Source of the DNA: Eutypella sp. D-1
Taxonomy: Eukaryota; Ascomycota; Sordariomycetes; Xylariales; Diatrypaceae
Assembly (NCBI GenBank): GCA_023313575.1
Contig: JAJTTP010000011.1
Coordinates: 992,001-1,056,000 of the forward strand
Length of the DNA stretch: 64,000 nucleotides
Direction of reading: 5' to 3'
Under the pieces are notes generated by a model. The model did not search any database and was not told where the DNA came from. It worked only from the letters and a program-made list of their open reading frames with translations. The number at the start of each line of letters is the position of its first letter. Position 1 is the first letter of the stretch. The position numbers and the translations under genes are program-made. Shown here one piece after another: positions 21,694 through 32,212 of this stretch.

Positions 21694-24298
21694 TCAAAAG
21701 CCATCATCATCATCCAGAGCGCCAGCCCTCCGTTCGGCAACTTCCCGTATCTTCTCACCCAAGACGGACCGCCCGTAGCGCTCGGCAACCTTGCCAGCGG
21801 CCTCAACCATGCGGCCGGTACGGTCGCGCATGAGCTCCACGAGTTCCAATGCCCGCATCCCGCGGTCTTCGCCCTCTCGGCACTCCACCGCCAGGTACTG
21901 CAGCAGCGTCTTGTCGATCTCGAGCTCCAGCCGCGCCAGACCTGCACGCTGCTGTGCGTGTCCGGCCCCGCCGCTCGTCGAATCCACCAGGTCCTGTAGC
22001 TGCGCTGCTGCGATGCCTTTTAGTAGGTACTGCTGCTCGAGCTTCCGCGTCTCCGGGTCGACGCCGTCTTCTGTCTCTGGCGTGCCGTCCTCGTCCATAG
22101 CGTCTGGGTTCCGCGCTTTGGCCTTCGGCGGCTCCGAGGTGAGTGGAATGGAGAAATCGAATTCAGAGAGCAGGGGGCGGGGGAAGTAGGGATATTGATC
22201 CCCGCCTTTGAGAATAATGCAGTGAAACTTATTATCGGCCACTGCGATGGGATAGTACGTCTCATGTTTTCTACCGGAAGCGAGACGCGGAAGAAGTTTC
22301 GTGTCGAGCACTGGTATCCATGATGCCTTGGATGGCTGCCGCCAATGTAGAAGTGTCAAAAGTGTCCCTGTCGAGTCGTAGATACACGGATCCTAAGTAG
22401 AATTAGTTTACTTATCTCCCAGTCAAGTGGTCGACTACTCTTACCCCGGCGTCAGAAAAGAAGACACTTTTCAGTGTAGCGCCCTCCGGGAGAGCCACTG
22501 TATCCTCATTCTGGCAAATCTCGTCTCTCTTTACATTCTCAATGGTATACTGAAGCCTCGTATAGCCGTCAGCACCGACCGGCCCATTGCCGATAGTCAT
22601 GACATAGTCTCTCCAGCTGGCACAGGTGACCATGGGGCTGCTCTTCGGGCGGTAAATCCTGTATGGTATGCCGAACAACGTGTAGACTCTGACGTAGTTT
22701 GCAGTGGTCACGACCGTGACGAATGAATCGCTTAGGGCCATGGCAAGAACGGCCTCCCCCTTAGGGAGCTGCGTTCTCCAATCAGTACGGTGCGTCCAGG
22801 ACTCATGGGGCCGATAAAATAGGGTGGCAGGCGTGTCATCCTTAGGCGGACAGGAGAAGAGGGCACCGTTTTCGGTCAAACAGGCCTTGTCGTAGAGGAA
22901 GGTATCTGTGAAATGGAAATCCCTGTGGAATTCGTGATCGTAGAACTCCACCGTGACAGTATTGTGCCCATCTTGATCCACTGTCCAGACGAACCCAATC
23001 AGGTTCAAGCATAGATACTTTCTGTTTCCACGCCAGGGCGTGGAACCTGGCTGAAACGGCTGATGGTATTCGGGCTCGATATTCCGACGCTTGCTTGCGA
23101 CTCCGCCAAAAAGACCATCGTCATCGAGCATCCGCTTGCCGTTACCATTCAACACGTATCCGGCTCCGTCGTCATCTTCCACAAAATCGTTGTCTTCTTG
23201 CATAGGCGCGTCGTCAAGTAGAGAGTCGTAACTGTCAAGGGAATCCCTTCGCTGGCGGTGCGCAATCGGCTTAGAGCCATTGGCTTCGGGTCGCCTGACA
23301 TTGGCGGATATCTCTGTGAGAGGGTCATGTATGAATGGTGCCGGCTGCTTGCCAAGCTTTAGGAGCTGTGCGTATTGCTCTGGTACGAAGTCAGGATGAA
23401 TGTAAACCTCACCATCTGAGTTGGTGAAGGATACTAGATTGTCAGTGGGGTGCCAGGAGATGTCGATGACATTGTTGTAGTCGAGCCTTGAGATCACACT
23501 TTGAGTCTTGGTCTCCCAGAGTATTATCTTCTTATCTTTGCCGGCCGAAGCAAGGATAGCGCCATTGGGCGACCATGCCAGCGCTGTCACATCACCAGTG
23601 TGGCCATTGGAAAAAGTTCGTTGTCTCTCCCAGTCGTTCTTGGACACAACTTGGATATCCTTGGTTGGCGTAGGTACCGCGAAGGCTCGTCCATCTGGAT
23701 GCCACGCAACTTGGGAGCTACTCTCAGATTCGGGGTCCAAGGTTCCGATAATCCCATCGACTCGCCTGATCAGCTCCGGTTGGTCCGACGTCAGGGAATA
23801 GACATAGACGATTCCATCAATACAGGACAGGGCTATGGTAGTGCCTTTTGGATCGAAGGCGAGATGCTTCGTCGGCTTATTGTGTTCATTGAGATGGCGG
23901 ATCTCTGTATTGTCCTCCGTTTTCACCAACTTGACAGTGAGGTCGTCGCTGGCAACTGCGCACCACTTGGAATCGGGCGAAAGGGCGACATCGCGGATGG
24001 GAAGAGGACATCTGACGAGAAATTTGTCGAATGTGGCATCAGGAATCGAGTACAGACTGACAGTCCCGTCTTCTGACCCGACAACGAAGAACTCATCGGA
24101 AGCGTCGACGCTGAGATTTTGTTCCTGACAGTCATCGATATTGATAGGCTCGCCGTCAAAGCCAGTTTTATATAACCTAATGGTATTGTTGGAACCGACA
24201 GTAACTAGCTTCAGACCATTCGGTGTATAGGCGCAACGAGTCGTGCCCTGAGTATGGGCTGGACGTGCCCGGGGCCGAGGAGGTGCGGTCGATGTCAT
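21694..24298 (-). CDS. Replisome factor Ctf4/Mcl1/SepB-like WD40 protein, 850 aa, two exons
   Basis: Exon 1 is 24298-22445 and exon 2 is 22392-21694. The 52-nt intron (GTAAGA...TTAG) is phase 0 and joins DAG to DPCIYDSTG. The N-terminal third (about residues 15-310) is a WD40 propeller: TTRCAYTPNGLKLVTVGSNN, then SEDGTVSLYSI, LSPDSKWCAVAS, GHTGDVTALAWSPNG and SAGKDKKIILWET. An acidic linker with several DD runs follows, then a second beta-propeller region typical of the SepB/Ctf4 middle domain, starting near YLCLNLIGFVWTVDQDG. The C-terminus is helical and charged, with no HMG box. Ctf4/Mcl1 is a trimeric hub that links the CMG helicase to DNA polymerase alpha and supports sister-chromatid cohesion. 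Length fits the fungal family. Twin ACGCGT boxes lie upstream, as expected for a G1/S gene. It diverges from the WD40 gene at 25088. Confidence 0.9.
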
Positions 24299-25087
24299 AT
24301 CACGTGTGATGTTTTCTGTTCTCTCTGTCGTTTTCTGCTATTTTCTGCTGTTCTCTGATGTTTGAAATTCCCGGTGTGAATGGATGGATGGAATCAGATT
24401 TTGTGTATTGTAATTGATATCTTTTTGATATCCTTGAAATATATCAAGTATCAAAAAAAGTCCCGGCTCTGACTTTGAAGTATCAAGTCATGAATGGACA
24501 CTTAATCTACAAGATTAAGTGAGTAGAAGGAGGTAGAGATCTAGCTAGTGCCTACCTACATAGGGTAGGTATTAGTGGTGGTGGTAAGTTAAGAGGAGCG
24601 CGTCTAAGGAGTAACAAGACGCGTTTACTAATTAATTGTCGATAAGGACGCGTTAATTGGCTTTTAATAATGAACTAGCTATATTAAGCTAGCGTCATTT
24701 GTATCTGAGTTGTATCTGCCCCGCCATCTGAGTCCCATTATTTTCCTAGCTCCAAGTACATCCTACATAGTACTAAGTAATTTTGTACGCTTGTTAGGCT
24801 TCAGTGCGGTAATTGTAATCCGATTATTAAGACGAATATACAAATCTCTCCTAAAGCTAGAGCTTCATTTGAGTTATTCGGTTGCCTGGTACGGAGTACC
24901 TCTATTTGGTTGCCTGGTGTAGGTACCTTGGATATACATAACTTTCTATATAAATACGGAATACTTACCTCTGCTCCTTTTGATATTTCGAAGAACAAGT
25001 TGCTTGCCACCTTTAGCCAGCCCCTTTTTGTTACCAGCTGGATAGTTTCACTGCAAAAACACCCCACCACCAACGCCCACCATCAAG
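24299..25087. promoter_or_regulatory. Divergent promoter of Ctf4/Mcl1 and the WD40 gene
   Basis: A 789-bp region between two divergently transcribed WD40 proteins. It holds two ACGCGT boxes (24619-24624 and 24648-24653), an inverted CCTA/TAGG block near 24552-24570 and a TACGGAGTA at 24890-24898. I see no coding sequence. Confidence 0.6.
24619..24653. promoter_or_regulatory. Twin ACGCGT (MCB-type) boxes upstream of Ctf4/Mcl1
   Basis: Two exact ACGCGT hexamers lie 29 bp apart start to start, about 320-355 bp upstream of the Ctf4 ATG at 24298. ACGCGT is the MluI cell-cycle box bound by MBF-type Swi6-containing factors in yeasts, which drive G1/S genes including replication factors. That they act here is inference; other single ACGCGT copies occur elsewhere in the window. 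Confidence 0.5.
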
Positions 25088-26414
25088 ATGCAAAAGGCAA
25101 CATCATCTGAACATTTCTTTGAGAGCGAGTATGTCTTCTAATAAGAATCTTAAAATATATAAGATAATGGTATAAAGATATATAGACACTGACTCTGGTC
25201 AAACAGTGCCGTGCAGGCTCAGAGGGAGAGGCGAGCTGCTAAGGCCGATAACAAGAACGGCAATCCCATTGCACTCAAGTCAAAACTCCTGGCTGCAATC
25301 CGGGACCCAGCCTCCCCCTCTTCCATCTTTGTCGCCGAGTCTGCCGGCTCTGTGCGCAGGTTAGATGTTGATGTAGGTCAAGAACTATGAGATTGCGACC
25401 TACAAGAACAGACTACATTGACTTATACGACTCCGATTCCAGTCAGGTAACACCAAGCAAGTCTACAGAGGACCCTCGGCGCCCGTAACTTGTGTTGCAG
25501 TCGGAGGACCTGGGAACCAAACCGTGTTTGCCGGTTCATGGGATAAGGACATATGGTCCTGGGATGTCTCGACCAAGGCGCCTGGCAGGAAGTACAGAGG
25601 TCACGCGGATTTCGTCAAGGCCGTCGTATTTGCCAAAATTGGCGGCAAGGACTGCTTGATCAGCGGGGGCGCGGATAAGAAGATCATAGTATGGGACGTG
25701 GAGACTGGTGCACGCCTGCACACGCTTCAAGACCAGACGGTTTCCATGATGGCTGTGCAGCACCTTGCAATAGACCCTGTGCTCTCCGGGCCAGATGAGA
25801 TCATCCTCATCAGCGCGAGCAGTGACCCCCACATTAGAAGGTGGCGCATACGGCTGGAAAGCTATGAGCAGCTTCAAGAGACGGCACCAGGCGAAGCAGG
25901 TTCTGTGCGCCCAACGATACTAGAGCACGACACCACCGTGTATAAGCTGGTCTTCGATATCGAAGGCGAGGAAGTCGACCTATGGACGTCTAGCGGCGAT
26001 GGCAAGGCGAAGAACTTGTCTCGGGCCCGAAATTTTGCTCCGGACGATACCATCGAGCATGGCGACCATGTGAGAGCCATCGCGCTGACCGAGCAGTGGG
26101 TCTTGACGGCGGGCAGAGACGAGGATATCAAAGTCTGGGATCGCTCGTCCGGAAAGCTGTACTCCACTCTCGAGGGCCACTTTGACGAGGTTACTGACTT
26201 GATAACATTGGGCGCAACGAACCGCGTCGTCTCTATCTCGATCGATGGGACTGTACGTACGTGGACGCTTGATCCTAAGGAGCTCGACAGAGTCAACAAG
26301 GAGAGGGCCGAGAGGGCCAAGGGCGTTGTGAAAGAGACTCCTGTAGCACCCGCCGAGGGATTGATGACGTTGGAGGAGGAAGCTGAGCTCGCTGCACTGA
26401 TGGATGAAGACTAG
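25088..26414 (+). CDS. WD40 repeat protein, 392 aa, three exons
   Basis: Exons are 25088-25128, 25207-25372 and 25443-26414. Introns of 78 nt (GTATGT...ACAG) and 70 nt (GTAGGT...CCAG) keep frame. The chain starts MQKATSSEHFFESD, then a basic helix QAQRERRAAKADNKNGN. From about residue 40 to 340 there are WD repeats that fill one propeller: VFAGSWDKDIWSWD, GHADFVKAVVF, ISGGADKKIIVWDVETG, ISASSDPHIRRWRI, TSSGDGKAKNL, TAGRDEDIKVWDRSSGK and VVSISIDGTVRTWTLD. The C-terminus is a charged helix ending LAALMDED. Proteins of this layout are conserved across filamentous fungi, mostly without a name. Propellers of this type are scaffolds, so an interaction role is likely, but the partner cannot be read from the sequence. 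Confidence 0.88.
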
Positions 26415-27009
26415 TTTCTCTCTAGTTATACTTAATCACAGAAGCATCGTCTCCCCAATATTATGTATGTCCTAGTGGATCGGAGTTCGATAATATCACC
26501 GCGCAAATAATACGTTGGCAGCATTATTCAACCCGCAACGTCTTAATTCTATGAACCCCCCATTTCTAGAAAGTTTCTCTTGGGGCCTATACCAAAAACA
26601 GTGCCTAGATCATCGGTTCTCTAACGGGCAAGTATATTATTACCGTTGTCGCGAAGAGTACTCATGTTCATGGCAGTAGTAGCAGTATTAAAAGCGACAA
26701 GATTCCAGCAACAGGGTCCGTGATTCCTGCGTATACAAATACGCTTTTAAATACGATTTATCTAACTACAGTCATAAACTAGTCATATGGTAGGTGATAC
26801 GCAATATCCTTGTCAACGCGCTTTAAGTCCATCATTCGTAAGGGGAATACAGCTTAGCCAAGAGAGCTGATACAACCCCGGTCCAATGCTTCTCACCATT
26901 CCAGCCGCATGATTCTGGAAAGGGCTTCATCTCATAATCCCATTTCCCTAAAATACTTTCGCAGCTGCCACAGATCCCAATACTGTCTAGGAGGGCTACG
27001 ACATCACGC
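26415..27009. other. Convergent 3' intergenic region
   Basis: Between the ends of the WD40 gene (+) and P2 (-). AT-rich, presumably both 3' untranslated regions. I see no gene. Confidence 0.6.
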
Positions 27010-28325
27010 TTACTTTGTTTTCCGTCCAATCCTATCCTCCTTCTCGTCAACGATACTGTCACGCTCCCAAAGCAGGGTGGCTGCCGCCGCCGCGAAACCG
27101 CCAAGAAGGAACCACCAGGCAACCTTGGCGGCAGTCTTCAGGGAGGAGAACCTCGGCACGGCGATGCGGTGGAGGTACAAGGCCCAAAGCAGCAGCGCGC
27201 CACAGCCGAAGTACATGTCGTACTGGAGGAAGAAGTTAGCGAGGGGCGCGAGGTCGCCGGATGCGATGGTCGCTGGGTCGACGGTAGGCGGCGCGAGGAG
27301 GCCGGCCGGCACAAACACAGACGCGAAGCTGACCGATGGCCCCGCCAACGCCCCCAGTGCCGGTACGGTCAGTGCGAGCGACTCGCGCAGCTGCGAGGGT
27401 GCCAGCGCCAGCTGCAACACCGTCACCTGCGTCGCCACGCTCAGCAGCACCACGAAACCGTACACACTCTTGACTTGGACAAGATACGTTTTGGGCCCAG
27501 CGGTGTGCTCACCGCCCAGCAGCCGCGCGGCGCGGCGCAGGATCGGCTGCAGGATGCTGTGCCAGAGCCCGAACGGCTGCCAGAGCGCCATGGCCAGGTA
27601 GTGCGTGCGGGCCGAGAACGACCCCGAGAACATCATCGGTACCGCCGGTGCGTAGTATGTCAGGACCACGATGAGGGGCAGCACGGCCAGGTCCCCGAGG
27701 TCAACCAGGAGATCCGAGGATGCCGCCGCCGGTGATAAAGGGGAGAGCGTAGCGATGGGCGACGTGAAGATGTGCAGGATCAACCAGAGCGGGGCAGCTA
27801 ACGTCCATGAGACCGTTTGGAAGATGAGAGCGAAGGTACCGGTCCTGTGTATGGCGCGGCACAGGTCAACGATCACACTTTCTAATCCATCGCCTACCAA
27901 AATCGCAACGCGCCATTACGCAACGGAAGATTAGAGGTTATATGAACGACTCACCAGCTGATCAGCTTCCCGCGATTCCCAGCGCGCAGACCCTCAAGCA
28001 CGAGTAGGGCCCAGCAGGCACCGAACTGCACCATTCCCCAGATCGCGAACAGGCGGGTCTCCGGCGCCACGTCGCCATCGAAGAACGCGGAGAAGTAGCC
28101 CACCTGCAGGCGCAGAATGGTGTCTATCGGCGTGAAGCCCGTGTACTCGATCGCCATCGGTTCCGGGGCGCCAGGGATGCCCCGGTGCGGCGGCTCGATC
28201 ACGTACGAGAGGATCGCATCGCCGAGCCCGTTCGTGGCCATCACGCCCACCGTCGCGTAGAATCCCAGGGCGGAGCAGCCCAGAAGCGCGGCCGCCAGTA
28301 CAGGGCGGGACAGAGCCTTGATCAT
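27010..28325 (-). CDS. Polytopic membrane protein P2, 412 aa, two exons; paralogue of P1
   Basis: Exon 1 is 28325-27955 from a real ATG (MIKALSRPVLAAALLG). Exon 2 is 27877-27010. The 77-nt intron begins GTGAGT. The frame joins only at an AAG acceptor (27878-27880); the two usual YAG sites close by would shift frame, so this junction is the least certain part. About seven or eight hydrophobic segments are visible. Blocks shared with P1: YTGFTPIDTIL (P1 YTGIDPLDRIL), ALWQPFGLWHSIL (P1 ALWQPYPLYCSLL), FFLQYDMYFG (P1 FIKYDLVVFV), and a final helix ending LLWERDS (P1 WYWRE). Length and first-intron phase also match P1. Membrane terpene cyclase-like or transport roles are possible; neither is supported by neighbours. 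Confidence 0.75.
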
Positions 28326-29633
28326 CCCCAGCTAGTTAGCTGGTGCAGTCGTGACTCGTGATACTACTCACCATTTCTTTTTTCTTTCTTCGAAGCTATC
28401 TCGATTAGCTATACTAGGTTCCGGCCTCACTTTAAAGAGTACTTCTAACTAAACGAGACTTGGGTAGCATTTGATCATGTTTTAGCGAAGCTTTGATCCA
28501 CACCCCGGTTTGCCAAATGTATGAGCCTCGGGGCCTTCCTGAGCCCGAGGGCTGACGAAGGAGTCTCGAGGATGCCACGGGCCCATACTAGTAGAGTGAA
28601 ATCCCTGCTTAATTGTGGGAGCGGCCGACCCCAGGGGCTTTACCATACTAGACTCCACAAGTTATCCTTGATCTCCAATACTGGCTAGCATTATAGTTAT
28701 TATCAAACTTACTGGGTATACGAAGTAAGCAACTGGGGCTACCTGGTCAGCCCTTGCTCTATAGGCAGCTTACGCATATATAGGTTGGGTTGTCAAGAAT
28801 TTATAGCAGTAGAAAAAGGCACATATGCATAGCAGAATAAAGCAATGTGAGTAGCGAGTTACAAGGCCAAATCCAGCACCTTGCTCAGGTATGACTTCGC
28901 GAGACTCATATTGATACCCGTCAACGGCCATCGCTAGGTCCGAGTATAAAACTCGGCGAACGGATTATTGCCGACGTGGTCAATTTTAAAGACGATGCAT
29001 TAGAATCTGAGTTCAATTGTTATTCAGTTCTCTATCCACGTCCAACCCATCTCTCCTAAAAAACGCATCTCTAGACAGTCACTCGCTACGACACCACTCC
29101 CTACATCGCGGGCACGACAGAAGCGGCCCGCAATAAGGCCGTCTTCGTGGGCTCCCTGCGACCGTCATATTGCTTGGCCGGGTGGTAAAGGTTGTTTCTA
29201 GATTTCCAGGTCCTCGTCGCAATCAATAAGATTAGCGCTATCCAGGGCAGCGTCTTCAGGCTGTCATCTTCTAAATCGGGGGTCATAGACGGGTGTCAAA
29301 TTTGGACTATGTAGTCCACATTACGAGGGACTGCCAGCCCAGTTGTAGACAGGAAAAGCTCAAAGGGAATAAATACGATAACAGTTGTGATCTCTTCCCT
29401 TGATTTGAAGGGCATCCTTTAGGTAGCAGGAAACAACAAAGGCTATGGGGCCATGTACCCCGCAATAGCTTTTGTAGAAACACATACAGATAAGCGAATA
29501 GTGAATAAGTCCACTTCCTTTTATCTATTAACCGTTCTCGCTTGTTTATATTGTGTTATCCCTTGTTTCTGTTCGTTGTGTTCATGTGACAGCTGAGTGA
29601 TCTTTTGTGGTGTGTGTACTTAGCGTTGCGAAT

Positions 29634-29659
29634 AGGGGTAAAATAGGGGTAAGGGACCC
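29634..29659 (+). repeat. Short G-rich repeat, copy A
   Basis: Two AGGGGTA blocks followed by GGGACCC, preceded by a GTTGC. Copy B at 32189-32212 has the same order and differs by two one-base deletions. The copies are in the same orientation and lie on either side of the small secreted protein gene. Confidence 0.75.
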
Positions 29660-31046
29660 ACACCTTTCTATGCTAGGTTCAATTCTTGGGACAAGTGCAG
29701 GTTATTCCAGGTCGAGCTTTACACACGACACAGGTTCTATCGATTTAGAAAGCGTTGGGTACGCCAACTGTCTGCTCTACGCCTTATTTTTCTTGTATAT
29801 AAATAGACTAGACTAGCAATAATCGTATGATCCCCGGGTTGGATTTGGCGATTGGTATGTGGTGCTGGATTCTAGATCACTTGAAAGGTGAGCACAATAG
29901 CTGGCGACGCAGCATCCCCAGTCCTGGTGTTCTACTTAGCTGTCCCCATTGATACACGCTTAAATGCATCGCATCCCTACCACGGGCGACTGTTGATGTG
30001 AGCACCAACCACCTGCCTAAATATGCTCAACAATTGCCCTATTGGTTGTTTCTGATTTGTGGTGTAAAAGCTGGGCAACATTCCTCTCTAACTCTAATAC
30101 TCCAAGGCACACCTTATATGTATGCAAACCCTGCGTTATGGTCATCGCATCTACTAATACTATGGAAATGTCGAAAACCTGTGTCTTTATAAAGACAATG
30201 TGATGAGATGATAGAGTACAATGCTGTAGGTAAGATATATATATATCATCATACTTCCATTAGATATTACCATCAAACCTCTTCCACCACATGTCCTTTA
30301 CATGCTAACATCGCAATCAAAGAAATGGCACTCGCTTATCAGAAGCTCCACTATTAAAGCACCTTATGAAAGGGAGCACCGGGAGCTAAGTTGGGAAGGT
30401 TGCCTTCTTCCCCTTGATCCCCCCAGAGCTATCTCAGATCTGCTTTCGGGATTAGTTCCGGTCTATTTTGGTTAGCACACCTAACCATAATTTGTGTGAT
30501 AGTATCTGAGGATCTAAGTATTCTAGGAATCCTGCCAGCGGTGGTTCGGTAAGATCGGCGCAGCTTCACTGGGTCAGAAGTGTCTTAGATTCTCTGGGGA
30601 TCCTACGCGTGCAACCTGAGGAAAGACCTTCTAGGGATACGCATCCATACCTCCCTAAATCAGGCAAAAGTAACTCTAGCTTCTTGTTTTGATAGCGCGG
30701 TCTTGGTGGTGAATGTGTTGCATGGTCTTGCTTACTATACTCAGTGCGACGTGCGAGTATAGAAGGATCATGCATTTCTAACCTTAGTTAAACAACAGGT
30801 CAAAGAGAAGAATGTCAGGCGTAAAGTTGTAGACTGGGTTTGTTTACTATAATGCTCGAGACTGGATTTAAATCGAGGCTGTCGAAGCGTGCTAGGATGG
30901 TTATGGCTTTCGAAACCCCTCGCTCTCAAGGGGCGTTCAGCTTCCTTATCTAGATAGCACATCACTCCGGGGGCAGTCTATTAAGTTCTGAGGCTATAAT
31001 TATAGAAATTCCAGACTCTTTACGGAGTTTTACGACATGAGTTGAA

Positions 31047-31054
31047 TATAAATA
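31047..31054 (+). promoter_or_regulatory. TATAAATA box upstream of small secreted protein gene
   Basis: A good TATA element about 150 bp before the ATG at 31203, at a distance that allows a leader of normal length. Confidence 0.5.
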
Positions 31055-31202
31055 CGAACTATCGACCGCCCTTAATGGTTCAAACCAGAGCACTTCAGTA
31101 CCAACACTCTCTAAGTCACCGAACAGCCTACAAAAATCATTGTTTTCACCATTTCCGCAATACCCTATATTCTCAACAAGAGAAAAACAAGATCCATTTA
31201 AA

Positions 31203-31738
31203 ATGCAGTTCTCTACCCTACTCACCACCCTTGTTTCTCTGGCTGCGACCGCCGCCTCCACCGCTACGGTCAACAAGGCACGCCAGGAGGGGCAACTCGC
31301 GGGCATCGCCACATTCTACGGAGATGAATCCTGCGAGACGGAGGTCGTGGACACTACTGAGGTCACTTTCGATCTTTGCTATAACTTGAAGGAACACTAT
31401 CAAGCAACGTTCTTTTCGGCCACGCTTGGCGGAGAACAGGAATTCGAGAGTAGGTCACCTCAAAACCCTCGTACCAAAATTGGGCAGATCTTTTCAGCCT
31501 CTATACTCCTCCCCACCCCCCCCCCCCCGGTTTTTTGCTCTTGTTGCCATATTATCCTTGGGATATGTGCCCCCCAACGCTACAGAAGACGGCCGAAACA
31601 AGGCATTTAGCTAACCATACCCTTCCAGTGATCCTTTTCGAAGATGAGAACTGTGAAGGTGCCGTGACTGTGGTAGACTCGCACAGCTGCGAGCCCTCTA
31701 CGACCGGGCTGTCCTTCAGCGCTCGTCTCAAGGAGTAA
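31203..31738 (+). CDS. Small secreted cysteine-containing protein, 118 aa, two exons
   Basis: Exon 1 is 31203-31449 and exon 2 is 31629-31738. The 179-nt intron (GTAGGT...CCAG) joins a phase-1 frame as GEQEFEM then ILFEDENCEG. The chosen ATG gives a clean signal peptide, MQFSTLLTTLVSLAATAAS; an upstream in-frame ATG would bury it. The mature chain of about 99 residues has four cysteines (in ESCETEV, DLCYNLK, ENCEGAV, HSCEPST), enough for two disulphides, and reads as two similar halves of beta-strand character: FYGDESCETEVVD in the first and LFEDENCEGAVTVVD in the second. It has no known enzyme motif. It fits the profile of small secreted fungal proteins, including effectors, but no host function can be claimed. 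The intron holds a run of 13 C. The gene stands alone in a gene-poor block. Confidence 0.8.
31516..31528. repeat. Poly-C run of 13 inside the secreted-protein intron
   Basis: Homopolymer C13 followed by GGTTTTTT. Length is likely to vary and to be error-prone in sequencing. It is intronic, so it does not affect the frame. Confidence 0.85.
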
Positions 31739-32188
31739 TGAGTACGGCCTCTCATGCAAGAGATGGGGGACAAATCCAACCAAGGGCCCCTTATCCTCGA
31801 GAGTCTTGGGTTAAGGTCCACGAGCCAGCGTCCCTCTTTGGCCTGTTCAGATTAGTCCGTAGGCGTCGGACTAAGTAGATGTTTATTATGCTCACAGTGA
31901 TATAGTCTTGGGAAATCTTGGTGGACTGGCTAGCTCTGGTCATGTCTGAGCTATAGACTGTACGGGAGGACATGGTATATACTTCTTTACACTTCGTTTA
32001 CATACTTTATGACAAGCCTTCTTACACACAGTCCATAAAGTCGTAGATGAATGGTCCATTCGTCTCTGGGAGTGATATAGCTATCATAAACAATTGTTAC
32101 ATGGGTAGACCCTAGTCATCTTTTCACAAATAGACCTGTATAGTGGTGGCGGGATCCAAGCACCGGATTTAGACTATTGTTGCTGCAA

Positions 32189-32212
32189 AGGGGTAAATAG
32201 GGGTAGGGACCC
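32189..32212 (+). repeat. Short G-rich repeat, copy B
   Basis: Same arrangement as copy A at 29634-29659, minus two single bases, with a GTTGC a few bases upstream in both. It lies 450 bp after the stop codon of the small secreted protein gene. Confidence 0.75.

Larger units (their letters stand above)
28326..31202. other. Intergenic region, 2.9 kb
   Basis: Upstream of P2 (-) and of the small secreted protein gene (+). It contains the first copy of a 26-bp G-rich repeat (29634-29659) and a TATAAATA box at 31047. A 61-codon ATG frame on the minus strand (29101-29286) with one hydrophobic stretch (WIALILLIATRTW) is too short to call. Confidence 0.55.

Noticed and set aside
29101..29286. 61-codon frame with a hydrophobic stretch
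   Set aside because: Too short and isolated to support as a gene without transcripts or conservation.
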